A DNA stretch of 50,456 nucleotides from an uncultured Christensenellaceae bacterium (GTDB lineage: Bacteria > Bacillota > Clostridia > Christensenellales > Borkfalkiaceae): NCBI GenBank assembly GCA_910588465.1, contig CAJUOP010000010.1:1-50456 (forward strand), in the 5' to 3' direction. Shown in pieces: positions 42,549-50,456 of this stretch. The position numbers and the translations under genes are program-made. The number at the start of each line of letters is the position of its first letter. The first letter of the stretch is position 1. The notes beneath the pieces were generated by a model, which saw only the letters and a program-made list of their open reading frames with translations, had not been told where the DNA came from and did no database searches.

Positions 42549-43628
42549 TTACTTGATTTCGCGATACGCATAGAACAATGCAAGATTGATCGCCGTCTTT
42601 GTGATATTTTCCCGATCCCCCGATAAATGAAACCGATAGACGCGCACGCGCTCCTTTGTACCGATCGCAAGATAGCACAGCCCGACGGGCTTTGCGGTAT
42701 TGTCCGATTTGGGACCCGCGATCCCCGTGGTGGCGATCGCCAAATCGCACGTGCCCGAGGCGATGAGCCCCGCCGCCATTTCGTAAGCGGTTTCGTCTGA
42801 GACGGCGCCCTTCGCCTGTAACGTGGAAACCTTTACGCCCAGCCGAACCTGCTTCGATTGGTTGTCATACGTGTTCAGCCCCTCGTAAAACACCTCGCTC
42901 GCCCCCGGCACCGCCACGATCGCACCGCCCACGCCGCCGCCCGTAAACGACTCCGCGGTGGAAATTTTCAGACGATGCAGCTTGCACGCCTCGACGAGAC
43001 GCTCGGCAATCGAGGTATCCTCCATGGCGTAAACGTAATCCCCGAGCGCGCTTGCCAGAACGCGCACCGCGTCGTCCGCCGCCATCTTGGGCGTGTCCTG
43101 GTCGTAAATCAGCTCTATTTTCCCTTCGCCGAAGCTCTCGGCTGCGTGCAGCGTCAGTTTGCCCTCCCCCGCGCGCTCCGCCGCCCGCATGGCGTTTATC
43201 AGCACGTCCTGCGGGGCGCCGACCGTCTTGATCGCCACGCGCGAATACCGCTTGTTCCTGCGCGCGTCGATTTTGGGAACAATCTCCTGCGCGACCAGCT
43301 CCTCCCCCCGCTTGCCCGCGGGAATCACGGCGTAAAAGCACTTCTCCGTTTCGAGCAGATATTCATCCTCGAAATCCGCGTCCGCCGCCACCGAGACCGC
43401 CTCCCGCGCGGAAGGCAGCAGCACCCTGTCGCAAATTACGAAGAGCGAATCGCAGTCGAGCGCAAGACGGGCAAGCTGCGAGGAAACGAGCGACGGACAG
43501 TCATAGGGCAACAGCTGGATTTCTTCCAGAAACACGCCGCCCGCCAAAAACGCATCCGCAACCCCCTCGTACTTTACCGACGAAAGCGCGTTCCGATTGT
43601 TTCTGAGTACCACCGCCGCGTATTTCAC
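42549..43628 (-). CDS. cinA: CinA family protein with intact nicotinamide-nucleotide amidase domain and degenerate N-terminus
   Basis: 359 residues, starting at GTG 43626-43628, which overlaps the pgsA stop (GTGA). The C-terminal CinA domain is well preserved (STAESFTGGGVGGAIVAVPG, NTYDNQSKQVRLGV, AIATTGIAGPKSDNTAKPVG); it hydrolyses nicotinamide mononucleotide to nicotinate mononucleotide. The N-terminal part should be a MoCF/COG1058 domain with a GTELL motif, but here it reads VKYAAVVLRNNRNALSSVKY and has no recognisable GTEL or GD loop. That domain is probably inactive or strongly diverged. A longer frame upstream overlaps pgsA and is rejected. Confidence 0.88.
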   Translation of the reverse strand: MKYAAVVLRNNRNALSSVKYEGVADAFLAGGVFLEEIQLLPYDCPSLVSSQLARLALDCDSLFVICDRVLLPSAREAVSVAADADFEDEYLLETEKCFYAVIPAGKRGEELVAQEIVPKIDARRNKRYSRVAIKTVGAPQDVLINAMRAAERAGEGKLTLHAAESFGEGKIELIYDQDTPKMAADDAVRVLASALGDYVYAMEDTSIAERLVEACKLHRLKISTAESFTGGGVGGAIVAVPGASEVFYEGLNTYDNQSKQVRLGVKVSTLQAKGAVSDETAYEMAAGLIASGTCDLAIATTGIAGPKSDNTAKPVGLCYLAIGTKERVRVYRFHLSGDRENITKTAINLALFYAYREIK

Positions 43629-44266
43629 TTCGCGCCGTCCTCCGTATCGCGGAATACCGCTTTGTTTTTTAAAATATAATTCAAGCCAGAAACCACGGTG
43701 AGCACCGTGCAGAGCGCAAAGCATATCAGCCCGATATAGGAAATAATTTCGCCTGCGACGAAAGCCGTATGCTCCGCCTCCGATTCTCCGCCGAACAGAA
43801 AGGTGATTGCAACAAGCAAAAGAGTGATGGAAATATCCTGAAACACCGTTTTGAGCTTACCCAGCTTATCCGCCGCCAGCACCAGATTTTTGCCCGCGGC
43901 GATCATGCGAAATCCGCTTACGATCAGCTCGCGCGCCAAAATGAGCGCCACGCAAATGCCCGCAACGACCAGCCCCCACCCGCCGAAGGGCGAAACGGTA
44001 AACGCCGCGGGGACGGTAAGCAGCAGAATGAACGCGGTAGAGACGAGCACTTTATCGGCGATGGGATCGAGGAATTTGCCCAGATCGGTCACCAGCCCGC
44101 GCGAGCGGGCGATATGCCCGTCGAGCGCGTCCGTCGCCGCCGCCAGCAAAAATACCGCGGCAGCCGCCAAAAAACACCAGCGGCTGAGCAATCCGCAATA
44201 GAACACCGCAACGAACACGGGGATCAGGCAAATTCTTGCCAGCGTAATTTTATTCGGTAAATTCAT
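43625..44266 (-). CDS. pgsA: CDP-diacylglycerol--glycerol-3-phosphate 3-phosphatidyltransferase
   Basis: 213 residues, integral membrane. It makes phosphatidylglycerophosphate from CDP-diacylglycerol and glycerol-3-phosphate. The CDP-alcohol phosphotransferase motif DALDGHIARSRGLVTDLGKF, continuing LDPIADK, has the full set of Asp residues (DxxDGxxAR...GxxxDxxxD). About six membrane helices. Lies 12 nt after rimO. Confidence 0.95.
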   Translation of the reverse strand: MNLPNKITLARICLIPVFVAVFYCGLLSRWCFLAAAAVFLLAAATDALDGHIARSRGLVTDLGKFLDPIADKVLVSTAFILLLTVPAAFTVSPFGGWGLVVAGICVALILARELIVSGFRMIAAGKNLVLAADKLGKLKTVFQDISITLLLVAITFLFGGESEAEHTAFVAGEIISYIGLICFALCTVLTVVSGLNYILKNKAVFRDTEDGAK

Positions 44267-44278
44267 AGTTCTCCTCCG

Positions 44279-45595
44279 TCAACAGTCTGTCCGACAACCG
44301 TACAAATCATAAGCATCGGCGCGTTCGATTTTCACGCGGCAAACCTTGCCCTCCTCCGCGTGCTCCGCCGTAAAGAACACCACGCCGTCGATCTCGGGCG
44401 CCTGAAAGTAAGCGCGCCCCGTAAAGCAGGACTTTTCGAAGTCCACCCCGTCGCAAAGCACTTCCTGTTCCGTCCCGAGTAAGCGTTGCAGGCGGATGCG
44501 CGAAATCTCCTCCTGTACCGCGTAAAGCTCCTTTACCCTCCGCTGCTTTATCCGCTCGGCGATTTGCCCTTTCATGGAATAGGCGGGCGTCTCGGGCTCC
44601 CGCGAGTAGGCAAAGAACCCGCAGCTGTCGAATTGCACCTGCCGCAAAAAGGCTTTCAGCTCTTCGTGCTCCTCCTCCGTTTCGGAGGGAAAGCCCGAGA
44701 TAAAGGTGGTGCGCAGAGCGATTTGCGGGATTTCCTCCCGCAGCCGTGCAAACAGCGCGAGATACTCCCGCTTGCTCCCCCGCCGCCCCATCAGCTTTAA
44801 CAGTCGGTCGGAGCAGTGCTGCAACGGGATATCCAGATATTTCAGCAGCTTGGGATTCTCTTTCAGCTCTCGGATCAGCTCCCCGCTCACCTTCTCCGGA
44901 TAACAGTATAGCAATCTTATATGACAGATATTGTCAAGTTTAGAAATTTTTCTGATTAAATTTACAAATAAATTTTCGCCGCCGTCCTCGCCGTAGCGGG
45001 TGGTATCCTGCGCGACGAGAATCAGCTCCTCCGTCTCGCCCAGCGAGCGCGCCTCGGCGACAAGCTCTTCCATGGGGAAAGAACGGTACCTCCCGCGAAT
45101 CTTGGGAATCAGGCAATAGGTGCAACGGTTAAAACAGCCGTCCGCGATCTTCAGATACTTCACGTGCGGCGCGGTGCTTACCAGCCGTTCGCTCAAAAGC
45201 TCGCCCGAGCAGCTCCCCACCGCGTTCACGCGTTCGCCCGCGTAAGATTTTTCGAGGGCGTCGAACAGCGCGGGCACGTCCGAGATCCCCAAAAACACGT
45301 CCGCCTCCGTCAAGGCGGGAAACAGCTCTTCGACGTACTTTTGCGGCAGACAGCCGCTCACCACGATTTTTTCGAGCTTCCCGCCGCGATAGGAATTCCC
45401 CTCCAACACGGCGTTGATAGATTCCTCGCGGGCGGCGTTCAAAAACGCGCAGGTGTTCACGATAAGCACCTCCGCCTCGGAAAGGTCGTTTACGATCTCG
45501 CAGCCCCTCCGTTTAATTTCGCCCAACAGCCGTTCGCCGTCCACGCGGTTTTTATCGCACCCGAGCGAAATCATACCGAACTTCTTTCGTAACAT
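44279..45595 (-). CDS. rimO: Ribosomal protein S12 methylthiotransferase RimO
   Basis: 438 residues. The N-terminal UPF0004 domain has GCDKNRVDGE, VNTCAF and VSGCLPQKY, three Cys that bind the auxiliary cluster. The radical-SAM domain has DGCFNRCTYCLIPKIRGRYR with CxxxCxxC. A TRAM domain ends it. It methylthiolates an Asp of S12. The start ATG overlaps the ftsK stop (TGATG), so it is coupled to ftsK. The sequence matches RimO better than MiaB. Confidence 0.95.
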   Translation of the reverse strand: MLRKKFGMISLGCDKNRVDGERLLGEIKRRGCEIVNDLSEAEVLIVNTCAFLNAAREESINAVLEGNSYRGGKLEKIVVSGCLPQKYVEELFPALTEADVFLGISDVPALFDALEKSYAGERVNAVGSCSGELLSERLVSTAPHVKYLKIADGCFNRCTYCLIPKIRGRYRSFPMEELVAEARSLGETEELILVAQDTTRYGEDGGENLFVNLIRKISKLDNICHIRLLYCYPEKVSGELIRELKENPKLLKYLDIPLQHCSDRLLKLMGRRGSKREYLALFARLREEIPQIALRTTFISGFPSETEEEHEELKAFLRQVQFDSCGFFAYSREPETPAYSMKGQIAERIKQRRVKELYAVQEEISRIRLQRLLGTEQEVLCDGVDFEKSCFTGRAYFQAPEIDGVVFFTAEHAEEGKVCRVKIERADAYDLYGCRTDC

Positions 45596-48500
45596 CAGTC
45601 AAGGCTCCCGTAAAGGCTTTCGAATTCTTCCTTGGTTAACAGCACGGTGCGCGCCTTCGCCTTTCCGTCGAAGGGCGTAATATACTTTTCGCGCTCCATC
45701 CACTCGATGATTTTTCCCGCATGGTTATATCCCACCGAGCACTTGCGCTGAATGAGCGAAATGGAAGCCGAGCCCAGCTGCACCACAATTCCGAGCGCGC
45801 GGATATAAACGGGGTCCACCTCGCCGCCGCCCTCGCCGTCGCCGCGGTCCGTCCCGCCCGAGGACTGGTTGGAGTTGTTGATATAGTCGGCTACCTCCGA
45901 ATCGAAGTACGCCTCGTTATTCGCCTTGATCTCCTCAACGATCGCCTGCACCTCGCGCGAGTGAATAAACGCGCCCTGCACGCGCTTGCAGTTAAACATA
46001 CCGCTCGTCTTATACAGCATATCGCCGTTGCCGAGCAATTTTTCCGCGCCCGACTCGTCGAGAATGGTGCGGCTGTCCACTTCCTGAATCACGCGGAAGG
46101 CGATACGGGTGGGCAGGTTGCCCTTGATAACGCCCGTAATTACGTCTACCGACGGGCGCTGGGTTGCGATCACCAAGTGAATGCCCGCCGCGCGCGCCTT
46201 TTGGGTAAGCCGCTGAATGCGCTCTTCGATTTCCTTTTTGGCAACCGACATCAAATCGGCAAGCTCGTCCACCACGATCACGATTTTGGGGAGTTTCTGC
46301 TCGTCCTCGGTGAGGTTGGAGTTATACTCGTCCACGTTGCGCGCGGCGCAGCCCGCCCTCGTCTTTTGTTCGAACAGCAGATAGCGACGCTCCATTTCCT
46401 TGATCGCCCAGTTCAGCGCGGTAACCGCCTTTTGCGCGTCCGCAATGATCTCGTTGATCATCAGGTGCGGCAAACCGTCGAACACGGCGAATTCCACCTT
46501 TTTGGGGTCGATAAGGATCAGGCGCAGATCCTCGGGCGAATACTTGCAGATGAGGCTGACGAGCATGGCGTTTAAACAAACGCTTTTCCCCGAGTTGGTG
46601 GAGCCCGCCACCAGCACGTGCGTCATCTTTACGATATTTTCGCAGATGCTCACGTTTTCCACGTCGTTGCCGAGCGCGAACATGAGCGCGTTGGGCTTGG
46701 CGTTTACGTAATTATCGGCTTGCATGACCGATTTTAACCCCACCGTCGCGCGGACGGTGTTAGGCACCTCTACGGCGATTCTGCCGTTCGAGTTATTCAC
46801 GTACATATTTACGCCGTCGCGCGAGTGAAGGCGCATGGCGAGCTCTTTGTCGTGCTTGATCACCGCGCTTACAGAAATGTTGCCCGGAATGTCGATATCG
46901 TAACGGGTGACGGCGGAGCTGGGCGTGGTGTCCGTCACCTGCGCGTCGATCCTGAAACCTGCGAGCGTCTCCTCGATAATGGCGGAATTGCGCTCGATTT
47001 CCTCCGCGCTCACCTTTACCGCGTCGTCGTACTGCGCGAACAGATCTAACGAAGGGCGGCGGTATTCTTTATAAACGTGCTTTTGCGGGGCAAGTGCGGG
47101 CGTGTCGGGCACGGGCGGTTGCACGGGGATTTCGTGGCGGACGCTCTCCCGCTCCAAGCGCGGGCGTTCGATGCTCCTTTCGCGCGGCGAAAACGCGCGC
47201 GTTCTCTGCTCGGGCTCGGGGTCGGGCTGGGCGAGGATCTCTCTGTAATCGCCCTCGTCCGCGTCGTCGTCGAACAGCGTTGAATCCGTCCGATCGGGAA
47301 CGGGCGCGCCGAACACGCGGCTCGTTTCTTCCGCCTTCTCTTCCTCGGGAACGGGCTCCGCAATTTTCGGCGAGGGCGCGTTCTCCTCCCCGCCGAAGCC
47401 CATGGGGCGCGCGGGGCGTTCGGTCGGCACGGGGCGCTCGGGCGACCTGCGCGAAAACAGACTGCTGATGCTCAGATCGGGGCGCTCCTCCGACTTTTTC
47501 TCTTCATCGGGCGCGGGCATTTCCGCGATCCGCGGGCTGCGGAAGGCAGGCTCCGCCGTCTCTCTCGAGGGCAACACGCTCTCCCTGCCGAATTTCGGTT
47601 CGGGTTTGACGGGCATTTCGCGCACGCTCTCCCGCACGGTAAAATCGCGTACGGAAGATTCCCGCACGGGCAGCTCGCGGGCGGACTCCTCCTTGCGGGC
47701 TTCGGGCTCCGCTTCTGCGGGCACGTCGTCGATATGCGGCGCGGAGCTGAATTCCTCCGCGGGCACGTCGTTTTTGTAAAAATCGCGGGCGGGCTTGGGC
47801 GCCTCTTCGCGGGCGCGGTAGGTGGGCGCCTGCGGATAGTTCAGCTCGGAAGCGGAATAAGAATAGCCCGACTCCGTTTCCGTGCGGCTTTCCGTCACCC
47901 GTCTGGGCATGGAGGCGCGCTGCGTTTCCGCCTGCGCGGAATAGCGGTCGGAATAGCTGGGCGGCGGAAGAATCTCTTCGGATTTATTTGCAGGATCGCT
48001 CCCCTGCGCCCGCTCGGGGTGCAGCACGCTGCTTTTGCGCGGCTGCGAGTTAAAGCGCGAATCGCTGTAAAAAATCAGATTGTCGCGGTAATTTTTGGCG
48101 GGGTCTCTGCGGAAGAGAATGTCGCGGGCGTCCTCCTGCTTCTGCTCGGCGGGCGTTTCCGCGCGGACGGGCACGGGAGCGGGCTCCGCAACCGCCGCAG
48201 CCGCAGGCACGGGCGCGCGCTCGGGCACGGACAAATCGTCGAAACCGAGCGGCTGAGGGTAAGTTTTTACCCCCTCCGTCTTGATTTTATCTGCGGAAAT
48301 TCTGGCGGATTCCTTTTTGTTACGCGCACGCTCGCGCGCGAAAAATTTTACGTAAGCCTTTAACGGCGTGCCCAAGGCGAGCACGAACAGCGACAAAAGG
48401 AGCAGCACGGAAAATACCACGTACGCCCCCGCGGGGTAAAGAAGCGCGCGGACGGGGTACACGATAAGCCCCAGAACCACGCCGCCGCCCGTGCCCGCGC

Positions 48501-48900
48501 CGGCGCTCGCGGCAGCGGCGCCCCAGCAGCCCGAAAGGTACGCACCGAAGCCGTTCCCGTAAAAGCGTTCCGCCGTGGCGGTATGTACGATGAAAAATAC
48601 GGCGAGCGCAAGAAACGCGATACGCAAAATCCACTTCACGGGTACGGGCTTTTTCCCGAACACCATTTTACTCGAAAGATAAATTAAAAGCAGCAGCAGC
48701 GGATAAACCGCAAAGCCGAAAATGCCGATAAAAAACGCGGTGATCGCCACGCCGATGTCCCCGAACAGATAGGGACCCGTCACCGCGATTAAAAACAGAA
48801 TAGCACCGAACAGCAGGAGCGTCATTCCCGCCGTTTCTCTGGTCACAACCGAAAATTTTCCTTTTTTTTCTTTATCGTCTCCGCGCCCGACTCCGTTCAC
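45595..48900 (-). CDS. ftsK: DNA translocase FtsK/SpoIIIE
   Basis: 1101 residues, starting at GTG 48898-48900 with GGAGG 6 nt upstream; an upstream TTG in frame is rejected. Four or so N-terminal membrane helices (to about 170) are followed by a Pro/Glu/Arg/Ser-rich linker of roughly 450 residues (ESARELPVRESSVRDFTVRE and similar), which is long for the family. The RecA-like motor has Walker A LVAGSTNSGKSV near 757-768 and IVVDELADLM. The C-terminal gamma winged helix (IQRKCSVGYNHAGKIIEWME) recognises orienting DNA sequences. It pumps chromosomal DNA during division or sporulation and heads an operon with rimO, pgsA, cinA and recA. Confidence 0.95.
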   Translation of the reverse strand: MNGVGRGDDKEKKGKFSVVTRETAGMTLLLFGAILFLIAVTGPYLFGDIGVAITAFFIGIFGFAVYPLLLLLIYLSSKMVFGKKPVPVKWILRIAFLALAVFFIVHTATAERFYGNGFGAYLSGCWGAAAASAGAGTGGGVVLGLIVYPVRALLYPAGAYVVFSVLLLLSLFVLALGTPLKAYVKFFARERARNKKESARISADKIKTEGVKTYPQPLGFDDLSVPERAPVPAAAAVAEPAPVPVRAETPAEQKQEDARDILFRRDPAKNYRDNLIFYSDSRFNSQPRKSSVLHPERAQGSDPANKSEEILPPPSYSDRYSAQAETQRASMPRRVTESRTETESGYSYSASELNYPQAPTYRAREEAPKPARDFYKNDVPAEEFSSAPHIDDVPAEAEPEARKEESARELPVRESSVRDFTVRESVREMPVKPEPKFGRESVLPSRETAEPAFRSPRIAEMPAPDEEKKSEERPDLSISSLFSRRSPERPVPTERPARPMGFGGEENAPSPKIAEPVPEEEKAEETSRVFGAPVPDRTDSTLFDDDADEGDYREILAQPDPEPEQRTRAFSPRERSIERPRLERESVRHEIPVQPPVPDTPALAPQKHVYKEYRRPSLDLFAQYDDAVKVSAEEIERNSAIIEETLAGFRIDAQVTDTTPSSAVTRYDIDIPGNISVSAVIKHDKELAMRLHSRDGVNMYVNNSNGRIAVEVPNTVRATVGLKSVMQADNYVNAKPNALMFALGNDVENVSICENIVKMTHVLVAGSTNSGKSVCLNAMLVSLICKYSPEDLRLILIDPKKVEFAVFDGLPHLMINEIIADAQKAVTALNWAIKEMERRYLLFEQKTRAGCAARNVDEYNSNLTEDEQKLPKIVIVVDELADLMSVAKKEIEERIQRLTQKARAAGIHLVIATQRPSVDVITGVIKGNLPTRIAFRVIQEVDSRTILDESGAEKLLGNGDMLYKTSGMFNCKRVQGAFIHSREVQAIVEEIKANNEAYFDSEVADYINNSNQSSGGTDRGDGEGGGEVDPVYIRALGIVVQLGSASISLIQRKCSVGYNHAGKIIEWMEREKYITPFDGKAKARTVLLTKEEFESLYGSLD

Positions 48901-48987
48901 AACAGACCTCCGATTAACCCTTATTTTTGCGGACAAAACAACCCGACAACCGAATCGGGCTGTATCTCAAATGATTTTTCAGAATAT

Positions 48988-49016
48988 AGTATAGCATTTT
49001 TCGGCGGATTTTTCAA
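48988..49016 (-). promoter_or_regulatory. Promoter of the ftsK operon
   Basis: TTGAAA (49011-49016), 17-bp spacer, TATACT (48988-48993) on the minus strand, about 90 nt before the ftsK start. Confidence 0.75.
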
Positions 49017-49101
49017 CGATATTAAAGATGATTTTACAAATTTTTTTGCACCCGCCCAAACCCGACTTTTTTCGACTTGTTTTACGTGCGGCGCAGGCAA
49101 A

Positions 49102-49125
49102 TAAAAAACCGAGCGATCCGCTCGG
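49102..49125 (-). terminator. Terminator of the XRE regulator gene
   Basis: CCGAGCG / CGCTCGG stem with a 3-nt loop (49109-49125), followed on the minus strand by T6. Confidence 0.85.
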
Positions 49126-49133
49126 CACAGTTT

Positions 49134-49349
49134 TTATTTTAAATCTTGGCAGAGAATATAATTTGTATCTACGTCCAGCAGCTTGCAAAGATTTGCCAGC
49201 GTATCCAACGCAGGCAACTTATCCCCTTTTAAATAATGCGAAATATTCGATTGATTGATATTTAAATAATTTGCTATCTCTACTTGACTCAAACCGCTTT
49301 GGTCTATTTCTTCCGCCAATCTTTTGTGTATCTGTTGTAACGTAATCAT
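49134..49349 (-). CDS. Small XRE-family helix-turn-helix protein
   Basis: 71 residues, starting MITLQQIHKRL at ATG 49347-49349 with AGGAGG 8 nt upstream; the frame extends 12 codons further without support. The HTH spans about 20-55 (LSQVEIANYLNINQSNISHY). The whole protein is one HTH_3 domain, with no ligand domain. Monocistronic, with its own terminator. No toxin-like partner is adjacent. Its targets are unknown. Confidence 0.9.
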   Translation of the reverse strand: MITLQQIHKRLAEEIDQSGLSQVEIANYLNINQSNISHYLKGDKLPALDTLANLCKLLDVDTNYILCQDLK

Positions 49350-49399
49350 AAAAAATTTCCTCCTATACAAAAAATTTATGTCCAACAGCTATAAATTGC

Positions 49400-49429
49400 T
49401 TGACTTATCGCTATTAGACATAGTATAAT
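49400..49429 (+). promoter_or_regulatory. Predicted promoter of the unexplained transcript
   Basis: TTGACT (49400-49405), 18-bp spacer, TATAAT (49424-49429). Good but not perfect. Confidence 0.55.
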
Positions 49430-49435
49430 GAGATT

Positions 49436-49612
49436 AAGAAAATTTATTTTTCTTACGGTTAGCGCTTGAAGAGAACGGGGAAATCCTTTGAAGAAATCAC
49501 CTCGTATTCGATTCAGACCACGCTGACAGGAACGGCGATTCCTTTTTATTATTGTTATCCTATCATCGTACCTTCGTCGTTCCCCGGTAGCCCCCGCGTT
49601 GCGGGGGTTATT
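49436..49612 (+). ncRNA. Candidate small RNA or short-peptide transcript
   Basis: Predicted promoter at 49400-49429; no convincing gene in 49436-49612; then a hairpin CCCCCGC/GCGGGGG (49591-49607) and a full terminator at 49623-49652. Inside, CGGGGAA (49476-49482) can pair with TTCCCCG (49580-49586), closing about 100 nt. A TTG-started frame of about 50 codons (FEEITSYSIQTTLTGTAIPF and onward) crosses the region without a ribosome binding site. I cannot match it to 6S, SRP, tmRNA or RNase P RNA. Confidence 0.3.
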
Positions 49613-49622
49613 GCGTAAAAAC

Positions 49623-49652
49623 AAAAAGCCGAGCGTCCCGCTCGGCTTTTTT
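49623..49652. terminator. Bidirectional terminator
   Basis: GCCGAGCG / CGCTCGGC with a TCC loop (49628-49646), flanked by A5 and T6. It ends the minus-strand gene at 49675 and the plus-strand candidate transcript. Confidence 0.88.
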
Positions 49653-49674
49653 CCGATTCCGTAAGAGTTTTCAG

Positions 49675-50328
49675 TTACTTTTTGCAGCAGGATTTGCCCT
49701 GCGGGTAAAGCGGCAATTCGAAAAATCCCGAGCAGACCTCGTGCGAGAACTCCTGCGCGGGGGGAATTGCGCAATATCCGTAGCTGGGCACCAACAGCTC
49801 TACCTGCATCGACACCTTTAAAATACAGGTGATGCAGGCGCTGACGGTAAACGTGCCCGTGTCGGTGTGGAACGTGCCCTCGGGCGCCACGCACGAAGCC
49901 GTTGCAGTCACCGAGAAAGGAATGACGGACGCGGGCGGAACGAACATTAAAACGTCCTCGTTCAGCACGATAGAGCTCGTTGCCTTTCCCTCTACGCCGT
50001 TCGCGTCCATATATACGATTTCGATGGGAATCGTAATGGTCGCCTGTACGCGTGCACACTGATTCTCTGCCTGACGTTCCACCGAAAGGTCGGTTACCGT
50101 CCCTTCGGAAGAGAGCGACCGCGCGCTGATAAACGTAAGCGGATATGTAGGATTGGACGGCACGGGATTTTCGAGAGCGACGGAATAGTTTTCGAGGCGC
50201 GTTTGAATAATGCCCGCGTCAAATATTTTTTCCGCCTGAATACACACCTTTTCGCAAAGACCGTTCAACGGATTGCCGGTAATGGTCCCGGGGCAATGAT
50301 CCGATGAAAAATTGGAAAAAAATGACAT
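49675..50328 (-). CDS. Conserved clostridial-type protein, possibly spore or envelope associated
   Basis: 217 residues with GGAGG 6 nt before the ATG. No signal peptide. It starts MSFFSNFSSDHCPGTITGNP and has NGLCEKVCIQAEKIFDAGII, a beta-rich middle (CARVQATITIPIEIVYMDAN) and a Cys-rich end (TVSACITCILKVSMQVEL, SYGYCAIPPA, KSCCKK). The beginning reminds me of uncharacterised Clostridia proteins found with spore-coat genes, but I cannot name the family. Alone between a terminator and repeat DNA. The region upstream holds CATAATATG, which might be part of a sporulation sigma-factor promoter; weak. Confidence 0.6.
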   Translation of the reverse strand: MSFFSNFSSDHCPGTITGNPLNGLCEKVCIQAEKIFDAGIIQTRLENYSVALENPVPSNPTYPLTFISARSLSSEGTVTDLSVERQAENQCARVQATITIPIEIVYMDANGVEGKATSSIVLNEDVLMFVPPASVIPFSVTATASCVAPEGTFHTDTGTFTVSACITCILKVSMQVELLVPSYGYCAIPPAQEFSHEVCSGFFELPLYPQGKSCCKK

Positions 50329-50428
50329 TTGTTACCTCCGTATAAAAGAACCGTTCGGGTTCCTATTGCATATTATGCGACATCACGCAACTTTCGTGCA
50401 GGCTACGGAAAAAAGTAGAAATCTCTTT

Positions 50429-50456
50429 CACCGTCATTCAGAGGGCGCAGCACGAC
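50429..50456. repeat. Start of a further dispersed repeat copy
   Basis: CCGTCATTCAGAGGGCGCAG matches the inverted form of the repeat family and runs into the window edge. Bases 50341-50428 hold the upstream region of the neighbouring gene, with nothing firm in it. Confidence 0.6.

Noticed and set aside
42549..43724. Frame extension of cinA to 43724
   Set aside because: It would overlap pgsA by 100 nt; the GTG at 43628 gives the usual GTGA overlap.
49134..49349. XRE protein as antitoxin of a toxin-antitoxin pair
   Set aside because: No small toxin-like gene is adjacent in the same transcription unit, and it has its own terminator.
49376..50059. 227-codon minus-strand frame overlapping 49675-50328
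   Set aside because: Its first part lies out of frame inside the 217-residue gene, it crosses a strong terminator and its composition is Arg-rich; treated as a shadow.
1..50456. CRISPR array, prophage, IS element, rRNA or tRNA genes
   Set aside because: No regularly spaced repeats, integrase, transposase or tRNA-like cloverleaf was noticed while reading both strands. A covariance-model scan would be needed to exclude small RNAs.

Overview
The window looks like a chromosome segment of an uncultured, gut-type anaerobic member of the Clostridia (Bacillota). The evidence is RNase Y, YitT, a PolC-type exonuclease, AbrB, clostridial-style TTGACA-N17-TATAAT promoters, AGGAGG ribosome binding sites, an Feo iron system with its Cys-rich companion, ABC-fed sugar loci and BspA-like surface proteins. 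Placement near the Christensenellales-like lineages is only an impression. No phage, plasmid, CRISPR, rRNA or tRNA gene was seen.

Layout. 1-1598: a secreted surface protein (minus strand, running off the left edge) whose start codon and body are put out of frame by a run of nine G. 1620-2232: dispersed hairpin repeats. 2400-5730: an Feo ferrous-iron operon (two FeoA, FeoB, a 54-residue Cys-rich protein) behind a strong promoter flanked by three copies of a GTTCGC-N4-GCGAAC palindrome. 5784-12882: a GNAT-like protein; nrdR-ispG-exonuclease; an AbrB-ABC exporter operon; and a split-barrel flavoprotein with a PCP_red-like tail. 12920-18772: a GH3 glycosidase, YitT, a very Cys-rich protein and RNase Y. 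18880-19197: a second block of the same repeats. 19245-21512: a BspA-like lipoprotein whose near-consensus promoter has a run of eight G in the -35/-10 spacer.

21621-39468 is the centrepiece: twelve closely spaced minus-strand genes with a divergent AraC regulator. They encode two ABC sugar permeases, a solute-binding lipoprotein, a three-repeat Ig/CBM-like lipoprotein, two paralogous putative TIM-barrel hydrolases (one lipoprotein, one cytoplasmic), an ADP-ribosylglycohydrolase-family enzyme, a membrane-anchored Ig-like protein, NagA, MurQ, a BadF-type sugar kinase and a further putative hydrolase. MurQ, the kinase and NagA can take free MurNAc to GlcN-6-P, so I read this as a PTS-independent locus for MurNAc- or amino-sugar-containing glycan. 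No ABC ATPase is encoded, so a shared MsmX-type ATPase from elsewhere is implied.

39540-48900 is a housekeeping operon (ftsK-rimO-pgsA-cinA-recA-nadE). The right end holds a small XRE regulator, an unexplained promoter-to-terminator stretch that may be a small RNA, and a conserved-looking Cys-containing protein, possibly spore-associated.

The strongest unusual signals are the poly-G switches at two unrelated surface-protein genes (one translational, one promoter-spacer), the amino-sugar locus with its ADP-ribosylglycohydrolase member, and the triple palindrome at the feo promoter.
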